Assembly: GCA_017743585.1 (NCBI GenBank)
Contig: JAGHYP010000020.1
Location: 1-17,494 of the forward strand
DNA: 17,494 nt
DNA from: Chloroflexota bacterium
GTDB lineage: Bacteria > Chloroflexota > Anaerolineae > Aggregatilineales > UBA2796
Reading direction: 5' to 3'
The translations under genes were made by a program, and so were the position numbers. Of this stretch, positions 6,638 to 13,804 are shown one piece after another (the stretch's first letter is position 1; each line of letters starts with the position of its first letter). The notes below the pieces were generated by a model, which saw only the letters and a list, made by a program, of their open reading frames with translations, made no database searches and was not told the DNA's origin.

Positions 6638-7436
6638 ACATCCCGAAGCGTTAAGCGCCGAACGCTTGCGCATGGCGCTCGGCGAGCGCGCGTTTCAATT
6701 CCTAGAGACGACGAGCAGCACAAACGACGTAGCACAGCGCTGGGCAGCCAATGGCGCGCCACACGGCGCCGTGGTGGTGGCTGAATTCCAGACAGAAGGG
6801 CGCGGTCGCTTTGGCAGGCGCTGGCAGGCGCCGAGCGGCACGGCGCTGCTCTTCAGCGTTGTATTGTACCTAGCGCATTTGAGCATCCTGCCTGTGCGCT
6901 ACGGAATGGCGGCAGCTGTCTCCGTGCGCAGCGCGCTGATCGAGCTGCTCGGTCTCGACCCCAGCGTCGTCAAGCTCAAGTGGCCCAACGATATCCAGCT
7001 GCACGGACGTAAAGTGTGTGGCATCCTGCTCGAGCCGCTCTGGCGCGGCGCGTCGCTGGAAGCGATCATCGTCGGCGTCGGCATCAACGTGCGCGTGCCG
7101 CTCGACGAGCTCGGGCTGAGGGCAATTGCCACCAATCTGGAGCCGTACTGCCGTGCGCCGATTGATCGCGCGCTGCTGCTGGCGGATATCCTGAAGCGGC
7201 TCGACTTTTGGTCAGAGAACGCCGAGAGTTCGGCGCTTTTTCAGACGTGGCGCGCGGCGCTCAACATGCTGGGCAAGCGCGTGCAAGCCGCCGACGCCAC
7301 CACGGGACAGCAAATCGTGGCTGGGCAAGCGCTGGACGTAGGTGAAGACGGCGCGCTCTTGGTGCGCACTGATGACGGGCAGATTCATCGCGTCTTTGCG
7401 GGCGAGGTCACGTTGCAAGGGCCGAAAGTTGAGTGA
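6630..7436 (+). CDS. birA: Biotin--[acetyl-CoA-carboxylase] ligase (monofunctional)
   Basis: The enzyme activates biotin with ATP and transfers it to a lysine of biotin carboxyl carrier proteins. GTG 6630 is chosen because the product then begins VSEHPEALSAERLR, the usual short lead-in to the catalytic domain, and overlaps the ALDH stop (6635-6637) by 8 bases. The frame is open further upstream, but that part is a shadow of the ALDH gene. In the 268-residue product I see the biotinyl-AMP loop GRGRFGRRW (57-65), KWPND (117-121) with the catalytic Lys, GVGINV (149-154) and a C-terminal SH3-like domain (about 212-264). There is no N-terminal helix-turn-helix, so unlike E. coli BirA it should not be a repressor. 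No biotin synthesis or carboxylase genes are nearby. Confidence 0.92.
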   Translation: MSEHPEALSAERLRMALGERAFQFLETTSSTNDVAQRWAANGAPHGAVVVAEFQTEGRGRFGRRWQAPSGTALLFSVVLYLAHLSILPVRYGMAAAVSVRSALIELLGLDPSVVKLKWPNDIQLHGRKVCGILLEPLWRGASLEAIIVGVGINVRVPLDELGLRAIATNLEPYCRAPIDRALLLADILKRLDFWSENAESSALFQTWRAALNMLGKRVQAADATTGQQIVAGQALDVGEDGALLVRTDDGQIHRVFAGEVTLQGPKVE

Positions 7437-7451
7437 AGCAGAGCGGAAAAG

Positions 7452-8918
7452 GTGAGCATCGAGCTGGATTGGCAGATCGGGGCAGAACGCATTCAGGAGC
7501 GCGCTATCGAATCGCCTGAGCCGCGCTCACAGCGGGTCAGACGGCGCAAGCGGCTGATCCTATTCACTATGCTGCTGCTCTTTTTCATCGGCGCAAGCGC
7601 GCTACTGGCCTTGCTGCGCCTTAAAGATGTGGATAATCAATTGCGCCAAGGCCTGATTGATACACTGCAAGCGGAGCTAGCTGCGCTGCGCGCTGGAGAC
7701 TACGGCGACTTCATGCTGCTGCAGCGCAGCGCCGACGATAATTGGTACATCGTTCAAGGCGAGCGCTTTCAACACTATCAACAGCTCAAAATGGCGCGTG
7801 CGCTGACGTTGAGCGGCAATGTCTTCGATGCAACAGTGGACGGATTGCGCGGTCGCGTGGTCTTCGAAGAGGTGCTAGACGGCGTGCCGCATCGCGCGGT
7901 GTGGTTCTATTGGCGCTATAGCGATGGTTGGCGGCACGTGCCGTCAGATTACACTTTCTGGGGCGAGCCGCGCGCGATGCGCGATGGGGCCGTGACTGTG
8001 CGCTACCGCCAGCTTGACGAAGACTCGGCGCGCGCGCTGCTGGAGCGCGCTGCGCGCTGGTGGCGCGAAGGCTGCCGAGTGCTGGGCAATAGCGCGTGTC
8101 CTGCGCTTGAGCTTGAGCTGGTGCCGAATCCCGCCTTGCAAGTGGCGTGGGATAGCGCGCAACCCGATCGGCTTTTTGTGCCTTCGCCGTTGGCACGCGA
8201 TGATCGCCTGTCGCTGATCGATCCGCTGCCGCACGTGGTCGAGGACGCTGTGACGGCGGCGCTCGCCACGCGACAAGTGGATTTGGCGAGCGGCGGCGTG
8301 CGTCCGCGCCGCAATGTGGACGCGGCATGGCTGCACCAAACTCTGATCGAGTGGCTAGCGGCGACCTATACAGGGCGTGTGGATATGTCGCGCCTCGCCT
8401 TCGTGCAGAGCTTGCGCGACTCATACGGCGACTCGGCTTTGGCGGCTGTGGCGCGTGCGTTGAGCGCCGACTCGGATATCAGTATGGTGGCGCGCGCGCT
8501 AGGACAGCCGCTTGAGCTGCTGAGCTTGGATTGGCGTCCGTTTTTCCAGTGGCGCTTGGAAGTTGAGCGCCAGCTGATCGTGCAAAATGACCTCGAGTCG
8601 CTGCAGGCGCTGTGGGACATGAGCGATGCCAGCACGCGCACACTCTTCCAGCAACGTCTGAGCGCCTTTGGGCAGCCGAACGCGCAAGTGCTGGCGGCTG
8701 CCATCACGGCCGCCGCTGACGGTGTGCCGCGCGCCATTGTACAAGTGCGGGCGCCGATCAAACTGAGACGCTCATCTTCCGTCTGCGCGATGGCACTTGG
8801 AAGCGCAGCGCCACCTGATCAGCTCCGCGACTTGGGCGAGTCGTCGCTTGCGCTCTTCGGCACACCACTGCCTACCAACCGATTTTTGATGCCGAGCAAG
8901 CCTTTCAGCACCTTCTGA
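7452..8918 (+). CDS. Membrane-anchored protein of unknown function, 3' end apparently frameshifted
   Basis: The uninterrupted frame runs to TGA 8916-8918 (488 codons), but the true gene probably ends at 8818. From about 8756 a different frame reads DQTETLIFRLRDGTWKR and stops at TGA 8816-8818, while the continuing frame is a shadow of the minus-strand TPR gene. Corrected length would be about 455 residues. There is a basic cytoplasmic lead (RVRRRKR, 28-34) and one transmembrane helix (about 35-56); the rest should lie outside the membrane. The segment YGDSALAAVARAL through LLSLDWRPFFQW resembles the C-terminal part of peptidase-MA-like (gluzincin) proteins, but I see no HExxH, so a catalytically dead relative is the best guess. 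GTG 7452 follows GGAAAAG closely. It is last in the run, 15 bases after the biotin ligase. Confidence 0.75.
   Translation: MSIELDWQIGAERIQERAIESPEPRSQRVRRRKRLILFTMLLLFFIGASALLALLRLKDVDNQLRQGLIDTLQAELAALRAGDYGDFMLLQRSADDNWYIVQGERFQHYQQLKMARALTLSGNVFDATVDGLRGRVVFEEVLDGVPHRAVWFYWRYSDGWRHVPSDYTFWGEPRAMRDGAVTVRYRQLDEDSARALLERAARWWREGCRVLGNSACPALELELVPNPALQVAWDSAQPDRLFVPSPLARDDRLSLIDPLPHVVEDAVTAALATRQVDLASGGVRPRRNVDAAWLHQTLIEWLAATYTGRVDMSRLAFVQSLRDSYGDSALAAVARALSADSDISMVARALGQPLELLSLDWRPFFQWRLEVERQLIVQNDLESLQALWDMSDASTRTLFQQRLSAFGQPNAQVLAAAITAAADGVPRAIVQVRAPIKLRRSSSVCAMALGSAAPPDQLRDLGESSLALFGTPLPTNRFLMPSKPFSTF
8756..8818 (+). other. Displaced 3' coding tail of the membrane-anchored protein
   Basis: This stretch is in the frame two bases after that of the gene starting at 7452. 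It encodes a plausible protein end of 20 residues (…LIFRLRDGTWKRSAT) and stops at TGA 8816-8818. Joining it to the upstream frame at VQVRA needs one base inserted near 8754-8755. The TGA immediately abuts the TCA (minus-strand TGA) of the TPR gene, forming TGATCA at 8816-8821. Confidence 0.7.
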
Positions 8919-9394
8919 CCCAAGTTCGGCTTTTTGATCAGATCGAGCGCGAGCTCGTAGGTTGCGGCAGCTTCCAGCCACTTGCCGCTGCGGACTTGCA
9001 AATTCGCTATCTCCATCAGTGTGCGGCTGTAACGCTCGTCGTCGCCCATATCGCGGAAGGCGTCGGCGGCCTGGCGCAGCAGGGTGAAGGCCTGCTCCAT
9101 GTTGCCTTCCGCCATGTACAAGCCGCCCAGGTTGCCGATGACCATTGCCTCGCGCTTGGCATCGCCTTGTTCAGCGAAGAATCGGCGCGCTGCGTTCAGC
9201 TTCTCGACCGCCGCCTCAAAGTTGCCCAAGCGCTGATCGATCAAGCCGAGGTTGACCTGCATCTCAGCCGCCAGATCGAGCCTGCCCTCTGCCTCGTAGG
9301 CGGCTTTCGCTTGCTCAAACTGCACCTGCGCTGCTTCGTAATCGCGCTGCATGAAAAGTTCAGTGCCTTTCGCCTGAAGCTCCGCTCCTGTCAT
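8819..9394 (-). CDS. Tetratricopeptide-repeat (TPR) protein
   Basis: The 191-residue protein consists of four consecutive TPR units at about residues 5-37, 43-77, 83-117 and 123-156. Typical signatures are GLIDQRLGNFEAAVEKLNAA, GGLYMAEGNMEQAFTLLRQA and the final unit with YELALDLI. A basic, Ser-rich tail (about 160-191) follows. TPR arrays are protein-binding scaffolds; no partner is indicated. There is no signal peptide or membrane helix. ATG 9394 is chosen because AGGAAG lies 6-8 nt upstream. ATG 9433 would add 13 residues with no convincing ribosome site at normal spacing. Its stop abuts the corrected end of the converging gene, and its upstream side faces the long gene-free region before iscX. 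Confidence 0.85.
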   Translation of the reverse strand: MTGAELQAKGTELFMQRDYEAAQVQFEQAKAAYEAEGRLDLAAEMQVNLGLIDQRLGNFEAAVEKLNAARRFFAEQGDAKREAMVIGNLGGLYMAEGNMEQAFTLLRQAADAFRDMGDDERYSRTLMEIANLQVRSGKWLEAAATYELALDLIKKPNLGQKVLKGLLGIKNRLVGSGVPKSASDDSPKSRS

Positions 9395-9899
9395 TCTGCT
9401 CTTCCTGCTCAAGCTATGTTGATGCAAGAGCATTGTCTCATCAGAAGTGCTTCCTTGTCAACTGAGCGCGCGTCGCTCGCAGCGCACGGCGCAAGGCGCG
9501 CCCTCTGGAGCGGCAATTTCACGGGCAAGCACGATCGCGCGCAAGCGCCTCTGCGCTTGATCTTGATCTCGACTTGATCTCAGCTTGGCGGTTTCGGCGC
9601 TTGACGTTGCCCCGCTTGCGCATAGCCGCGCTTGGGCTAGTTCCAAGCGAGGCCTAAGCCCATATCGCGCGCTTTGCGGCGCCATGGAGCGATTGGTCAT
9701 GCTCGCTTGTACGGTCTGGCGGCGCTCAGCGGCAAGCAGGGACTACGAGGTTAGAGGTCTCAGCCCCCGCTTGAGCAACGCGCGCGCCTAGCATCCTATC
9801 TCTGTTCGGTCTTTCACTCTCCCGGCTGAATGCAAGGTATCGCAGCGCGCTACAATATGCCGATTGTAGCATCGAACGCCTGTGAAAAGTTGATCAAAC
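9395..9899. other. Gene-free divergent region (about 505 bases)
   Basis: I see no convincing gene, tRNA or other RNA here between the TPR gene and iscX. It holds short direct repeats of CTTGATC around 9556-9580 and six same-strand copies of CGCTTG (9554, 9598, 9613, 9629, 9704, 9768). There are two small perfect hairpins: CAAGCGC/GCGCTTG at 9542-9559 and CGCTTGG/CCAAGCG at 9629-9649. The palindrome at 9849-9870 is listed separately. Open frames of 68-80 codons on either strand have unnatural composition. Confidence 0.5.
9849..9870. promoter_or_regulatory. Perfect palindrome upstream of iscX-nuoBCDI, candidate operator
   Basis: GCTACAAT (9849-9856) and ATTGTAGC (9863-9870) are perfect inverted complements around ATGCCG. 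Each arm carries a TACAAT -10-like hexamer, one per strand, so the site could be both an operator and part of a promoter. It lies 29 bases before the iscX GTG. A dimeric regulator is suggested by the geometry. The arms are AT-containing and no U-tract follows, so a terminator is unlikely. Confidence 0.5.
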
Positions 9900-10142
9900 G
9901 TGGTAGAATATCCCTCAGAAGCTGACTTTCAAAAAGCGTTGTACTGGGAAGCCAGCTATGAGATCGTCTTAGCGCTCATGGCGGCGTATCCGCACATAGA
10001 CGTAGATACAGTCGGTTTAGAGCAGCTCCGAGCGTTGATCGTGGCGCTGCCCAACTTCGCCGACGATCCTGCCTTGGCGAACGATGAGCTGCTCAGCGAC
10101 ATTCTGCGCGAGTGGTGGGAAGAAGTGAATGCCAGTTCTTGA
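9900..10142 (+). CDS. iscX: IscX-family Fe-S cluster assembly protein
   Basis: The 80-residue acidic protein matches the IscX pattern: YWEASYEIVLAL, then AYPHIDVDTVGLEQL, then LPNFADDPALANDELL, and a final helix ILREWWEE. The spacing of EI..AL..AYP..D..TV and L..F.DDP..AN follows E. coli IscX. IscX binds iron and the cysteine desulfurase IscS and tunes Fe-S cluster assembly. GTG 9900 is the earliest usable in-frame start and adds about a dozen residues before the conserved LYWE. TTG 9939 would begin right at that motif. GTGGTAGAAT, seen also upstream of the aminotransferase, overlaps GTG 9900; if it were a real -10, the start would have to be 9939. The gene is 54 bases upstream of nuoB with no hairpin between, so it probably leads that operon. 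No iscS or iscU is in the window. Confidence 0.75.
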   Translation: MVEYPSEADFQKALYWEASYEIVLALMAAYPHIDVDTVGLEQLRALIVALPNFADDPALANDELLSDILREWWEEVNASS

Positions 10143-10196
10143 GGTCAGGGTGTCCGCGCTGTGCGCGCAGAGCGGCAGCGTTGAGGAGGAGTTTTC

Positions 10197-10895
10197 ATGA
10201 ACAACAGTGGGATTGACTTGCGCCAACTGCAGCATCCTGATATTCCCGTGCCAGAAGAGATGCAGTCGAATGTGGCGGTCACCAGCCTGAGCAGCCTGTA
10301 TAACTGGGCGCGCAGCCGCTCGATTTGGCCGATGCTTTTCGGCTTGGCGTGCTGCGCCATCGAGATGATCGCGACGGCCGCCAGCCGCTTCGATCTGGCG
10401 CGTTTCGGCATGGAGGTCATGCGCGCCAGCCCGCGCCAAGCCGACCTGATGATCGTCTCTGGCACGGTCACCAAGAAGATGGTTGTGCCAATCGTGCGTC
10501 TCTACAACCAAATGCCTGAGCCGAAGTACGTGCTGGCGATGGGCGCCTGCGCCTCAGGCGGCGGTCCCTTCAAAGAAGGCTACAATGTGGTCAGCGGCAT
10601 TGATAAATACATACCCGTGGATGTCTACGTGCCAGGTTGTCCGCCCACGCCGCAAGCGCTGCTCTATGGACTGATCGCCTTGCAGAAGAAGATTGAGAAG
10701 CAATCGCTCGGCGTCAGCGCCAGCGTGCCGTGGTATGGCGGCGGCCCGAGCGAGGAGATTCCCGTGCCGATTCTCGGCCCCGATATCATCGATCCGCGCC
10801 ATGCCGAAGTGCTGCGCAAAGAAGCGCAACGCAACCGCGTCACGCCGACCGTCGCGCAGAGCCTCGCTGAGCGCACGCTATCTCAAGGCGCCTGA
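10197..10895 (+). CDS. nuoB: NADH-quinone oxidoreductase subunit B
   Basis: NuoB carries the terminal Fe-S cluster N2, which passes electrons to quinone at the junction of the peripheral and membrane arms of complex I. All four ligands are present: the adjacent pair C52-C53 (LACCAIEM), C118 (MGACASGGGP) and C148 (VPGCPPTP). The product of 232 residues is longer than many NuoB proteins (often 160-200) because of a C-terminal extension beyond residue 170 of low conservation. ATG 10197 has GAGGAGG upstream. Its TGA lies within the TGAGGAG ribosome site of nuoCD, so the two are tightly coupled. nuoA, which usually precedes nuoB, is absent. Confidence 0.96.
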   Translation: MNNSGIDLRQLQHPDIPVPEEMQSNVAVTSLSSLYNWARSRSIWPMLFGLACCAIEMIATAASRFDLARFGMEVMRASPRQADLMIVSGTVTKKMVVPIVRLYNQMPEPKYVLAMGACASGGGPFKEGYNVVSGIDKYIPVDVYVPGCPPTPQALLYGLIALQKKIEKQSLGVSASVPWYGGGPSEEIPVPILGPDIIDPRHAEVLRKEAQRNRVTPTVAQSLAERTLSQGA

Positions 10896-10906
10896 GGAGC
10901 ATCTTT

Positions 10907-12751
10907 ATGACCGATTTTATGACCGATCAAGCCCTCCCCAAAGTCACTGACCTGCCCAGCACCATTGCGGCGCTCAAGGAGCGCTTCCCGGACGCGGTGA
11001 GAGACGACACACGCCCAGGCTATGAAGGCGTGATCGTAGAAGCGGCCAAGCTGCCCGAGTTCGCGCGCGTCATCCGCGGTGAGTACGGCTTCAATTACCT
11101 CTCTAGCTTGACCGCCGTGGATTACCTCGGTCACGGCGATCACCTTGAGGTGGTCTATCACGCTTTCCGCGTGCCGAGCGGCGGCAAGCCGTTGGTCTTC
11201 AAGGCTCAGACCGACCGCCAAAACCCCGTCATCCCAAGCCTCGTCAGCATCTATCCCGGCGCGGACTTCCAAGAGCGCGAGGCGTACGATCTGTACGGCA
11301 TTCACTTCGCAGGGCATCCTAACCTGAAGCGCATTTTGCTCTGGGAAGGCTTCGAAGGGCATCCGATGCGCAAGGATTATCAAGAAGCCTACTACGAGCA
11401 AGAGACTAAGCCGTTTGATAGTCGCTGGCCCAGCGGACATGTCTTCCGCGCTGAAGAATACAATCCCTTCGGTCACAACGTGCGCTATCCTGCAGGTTTC
11501 ACGCTCGATAACTACAAGCCGATCAGCGAGGCGGAATTCCAGCACGGCATGTCGCTCGGCGTGGATATCATGGGCGACCCTGCCTTCCGCACTGATCGCC
11601 TGCTGGTCAACCTTGGGCCGCACCATCCCAGCACGCACGGCGTCTTCCGCATGATGGTGGCGCTCAACGGCGAGACCGTCGAGTCGCTGGAGCCGGTCAT
11701 GGGCTATTTGCATCGCAACCATGAGAAGATCGGCGAGCGCAACACATGGTATGGCAACATGCCCTACACTGACCGCCTCGATTACATCTGCAGCATGGCG
11801 AACAATCTGGCTTACGCCATAACGGTCGAGCAGATGATGCGGGGGCAGGTGAGCGTGCCGTACCGTGCCGAAGTGATCCGCGTCCTGATGGCGGAACTGA
11901 CGCGCATTGTCAATCATCTATGGTCAATCGGCTTCTTGCTCAACGATTTAGGCGCGTTCTTCACACCTGCGCTATACGCCATCCAAACCCGCGAGTACAT
12001 CCTCGATTTCTTTGAGGCAACAGCGGGCTCGCGCATGATGTGCAACTACATGCGCATCGGCGGCGTTTTCAAAGACCTGCCTGCGCGCATTCGCAGCGAA
12101 GCGGCGCTGGTGAACGACAGAGTGCGCGACATGGACACGATGAAATACCTTGAGCAGCTGATCAACGATCGGCTGCCGCGCTCGATTGACGAGCTGGATG
12201 AGCTGCTCTCTGAGAGCGAGATCATCAAGAGTCGCTGCATTGGCGTCGGCTTGCTGCCCGCTGAGATGGCGATCGCTTACAGCGCGTCCGGCCCGCTCTT
12301 GCGCGCCTCAGGCGTGCCGTACGATATCCGTCGCGCCAATCCATACAGCATCTATCCCGAGCTGGAATTTGACGTTTGCACGCGGCCGAACGGCGATATC
12401 TATGACCGCTACTGCTTGCGCCTTGACGAAATGCGCCAGAGCGTGCGCATCCTGAAGCAGATTCTGCCGCGCCTGAAAGAGACAGCTGGCCAGCCGATCT
12501 TCGGCGGCAAGAGCAGCTATTCGATCAAAGTCCCGGCGGGCGAGGCGTATGGCTTTGCCGAGAATCCAAAGGGCGAGCTAGGCTTCTATTGCGTCTCGAT
12601 GGGCGGCGGCAATCCGTGGCGCTATCACGTGCGCGCGCCCAGCTTCATCAACCTGACGCCGCTCGGCGAGATGTGCAAGGGACAAAAAGTTGCCGATGTG
12701 GTGGCTATTCTAGGCAGCATTGACATCGTGCTAGGCGAGACTGATCGCTAG
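10907..12751 (+). CDS. nuoCD: NADH-quinone oxidoreductase fused subunit C/D
   Basis: The 614-residue protein fuses NuoC (about 1-165) and NuoD (about 225-614), the two scaffold subunits that form the quinone pocket with NuoB. The NuoC signature FQEREAYDLYGIHFAGHPNL begins at 121 and ends in HPMRKDY. NuoD starts with DRLLVNLGPHHPSTHG (230-245). H240 and Y293 (in YTDRLDY) correspond to the His and Tyr that contact the quinone head group in T. thermophilus Nqo4. The linker at about 165-225 has no domain that I recognise. ATG 10907 has GAGGAG about 8 nt upstream; a second ATG at 10919 is less well placed. Fused CD is known from E. coli and several other lineages. Confidence 0.96.
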   Translation: MTDFMTDQALPKVTDLPSTIAALKERFPDAVRDDTRPGYEGVIVEAAKLPEFARVIRGEYGFNYLSSLTAVDYLGHGDHLEVVYHAFRVPSGGKPLVFKAQTDRQNPVIPSLVSIYPGADFQEREAYDLYGIHFAGHPNLKRILLWEGFEGHPMRKDYQEAYYEQETKPFDSRWPSGHVFRAEEYNPFGHNVRYPAGFTLDNYKPISEAEFQHGMSLGVDIMGDPAFRTDRLLVNLGPHHPSTHGVFRMMVALNGETVESLEPVMGYLHRNHEKIGERNTWYGNMPYTDRLDYICSMANNLAYAITVEQMMRGQVSVPYRAEVIRVLMAELTRIVNHLWSIGFLLNDLGAFFTPALYAIQTREYILDFFEATAGSRMMCNYMRIGGVFKDLPARIRSEAALVNDRVRDMDTMKYLEQLINDRLPRSIDELDELLSESEIIKSRCIGVGLLPAEMAIAYSASGPLLRASGVPYDIRRANPYSIYPELEFDVCTRPNGDIYDRYCLRLDEMRQSVRILKQILPRLKETAGQPIFGGKSSYSIKVPAGEAYGFAENPKGELGFYCVSMGGGNPWRYHVRAPSFINLTPLGEMCKGQKVADVVAILGSIDIVLGETDR

Positions 12752-12766
12752 GAGACGGACTAGGAT

Positions 12767-13645
12767 ATGTACGGTTCGGGCATTCTCAAAGGTCTGGGCG
12801 TGACGTTCCGTCACCTGATCACGACCTTCATTGACGATATCCAGTGGCTTGGTCGCAAACGCGACGTGGAAGTCTTCCAGCAAAAGCAGAGCCTTGCCAA
12901 TCGCGGCTTGGTCACAGTCGAGTATCCTGACGAGAAATTGGCAGTGCCAGAGCGCTTTCGCTTCACGCCGTTCTTGGTCACCTACAATCACGACGATCCA
13001 GATTATCCCGGCAAGGATTGGTGTACTTCATGCGGCATCTGCGCCAAGGTGTGCCCGCCGCAGTGCATCTGGATTGTGCGCGGCACTGATCCCAACACAG
13101 GACGACCCAAGCCCGAGCCTGAGCAGTTCTACATTGACATTGATATCTGCATGAACTGCGGCTACTGCGCTGAGTACTGTCCGTTTGACGCGATCAAGAT
13201 GGATCACAACTACGAGCTAGCGTCTTATGACCGCACTTCGGCGCACATTTACGATAAGGCGCGGCTCTCGCGTGAGATTCGCTACTGGCAGTCCATTGCG
13301 CCGACCACTGCCGCTGAGGAGCAGGCAGCGCGCGGCGGCTACGACCACACTGATGTGCAGAAGGCTCGCAAGAAGGCAGGTCTAGAGCCGTCGCGCCCAG
13401 GCCCGTACGCTACAAAGCCTGCCGAGCCCGAGCCTGCGCCTGCTGCAGCCGCTGTAGCTGAGCCGCCTGCTGCCGCCCCGCCGGTTGAAGCGGCAAAGCC
13501 TGAACCTGCGCCAAAAGCTGAGGCTGCAGCGCCGAGCGCCGCTGATGACGAGACGCCGCCGCATCCCGGCTGGGTCAAGCGCGGCAGACGCTGGATTGAT
13601 CCGAACGCGAAGGTCGAGCCTGTGCGCCGAAAGAGGCAGACCTGA
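12767..13645 (+). CDS. nuoI: NADH-quinone oxidoreductase subunit I with long C-terminal extension
   Basis: NuoI holds clusters N6a and N6b in the peripheral arm. Two 4Fe-4S motifs are intact: C86, C89, C92, C96 (CTSCGICAKVCP) and C128, C131, C134, C138 (CMNCGYCAEYCP), each set ending in CP as in other NuoI proteins. The conserved core ends near residue 185, which is the usual full length. The remaining 107 residues are an extra tail: a Pro/Ala/Glu-rich disordered linker (about 209-260) followed by a basic end with PPHPGWVKRGRRWID and VRRKRQT. The tail has no Cys. GGAG precedes ATG 12767, 16 bases after the nuoCD stop. The operon ends here. Confidence 0.94.
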   Translation: MYGSGILKGLGVTFRHLITTFIDDIQWLGRKRDVEVFQQKQSLANRGLVTVEYPDEKLAVPERFRFTPFLVTYNHDDPDYPGKDWCTSCGICAKVCPPQCIWIVRGTDPNTGRPKPEPEQFYIDIDICMNCGYCAEYCPFDAIKMDHNYELASYDRTSAHIYDKARLSREIRYWQSIAPTTAAEEQAARGGYDHTDVQKARKKAGLEPSRPGPYATKPAEPEPAPAAAAVAEPPAAAPPVEAAKPEPAPKAEAAAPSAADDETPPHPGWVKRGRRWIDPNAKVEPVRRKRQT

Positions 13646-13684
13646 GTGAGATTGTCTAAAGCGAAGCGGGACAACAGCATGAGC

Positions 13685-13707
13685 GAGAGCGCCTGAGCGG
13701 CGCTCTC
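13685..13707. terminator. Perfect 9-bp GC-rich hairpin between nuoI and lipA
   Basis: GAGAGCGCC (13685-13693) and GGCGCTCTC (13699-13707) pair perfectly around a 5-nt loop TGAGC. The hairpin is 40 bases past the nuoI stop and 98 bases past the lipA stop on the other strand. No U-tract follows on either side. It is a likely transcript end for nuoI, perhaps for both, by position rather than by canonical form. Confidence 0.5.
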
Positions 13708-13804
13708 AACGTGCCTCACCTTACAAGAGACGGGCTTCAGCGCCTCGCTCGGCTCAGAGGTGCGTGTCGCCTCGTTGATCTGCCGGTCTTGATAGGCGCG
13801 GCGC

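Noticed and set aside
8819..8918. Last 100 bases of the literal ORF from 7452 as genuine coding sequence
   Set aside because: They are antisense to the TPR gene and give an unnatural tail, while another frame gives a convincing protein end at 8818.
9458..9791. Short ORFs of 68-80 codons on both strands before iscX
   Set aside because: Composition is dominated by Ala, Arg and Ser with no ribosome site and no recognisable motif.
9600..9800. Possible tRNA or small structured RNA
   Set aside because: I found no T-loop (GTTCGAATC-like) sequence or cloverleaf arms on either strand.
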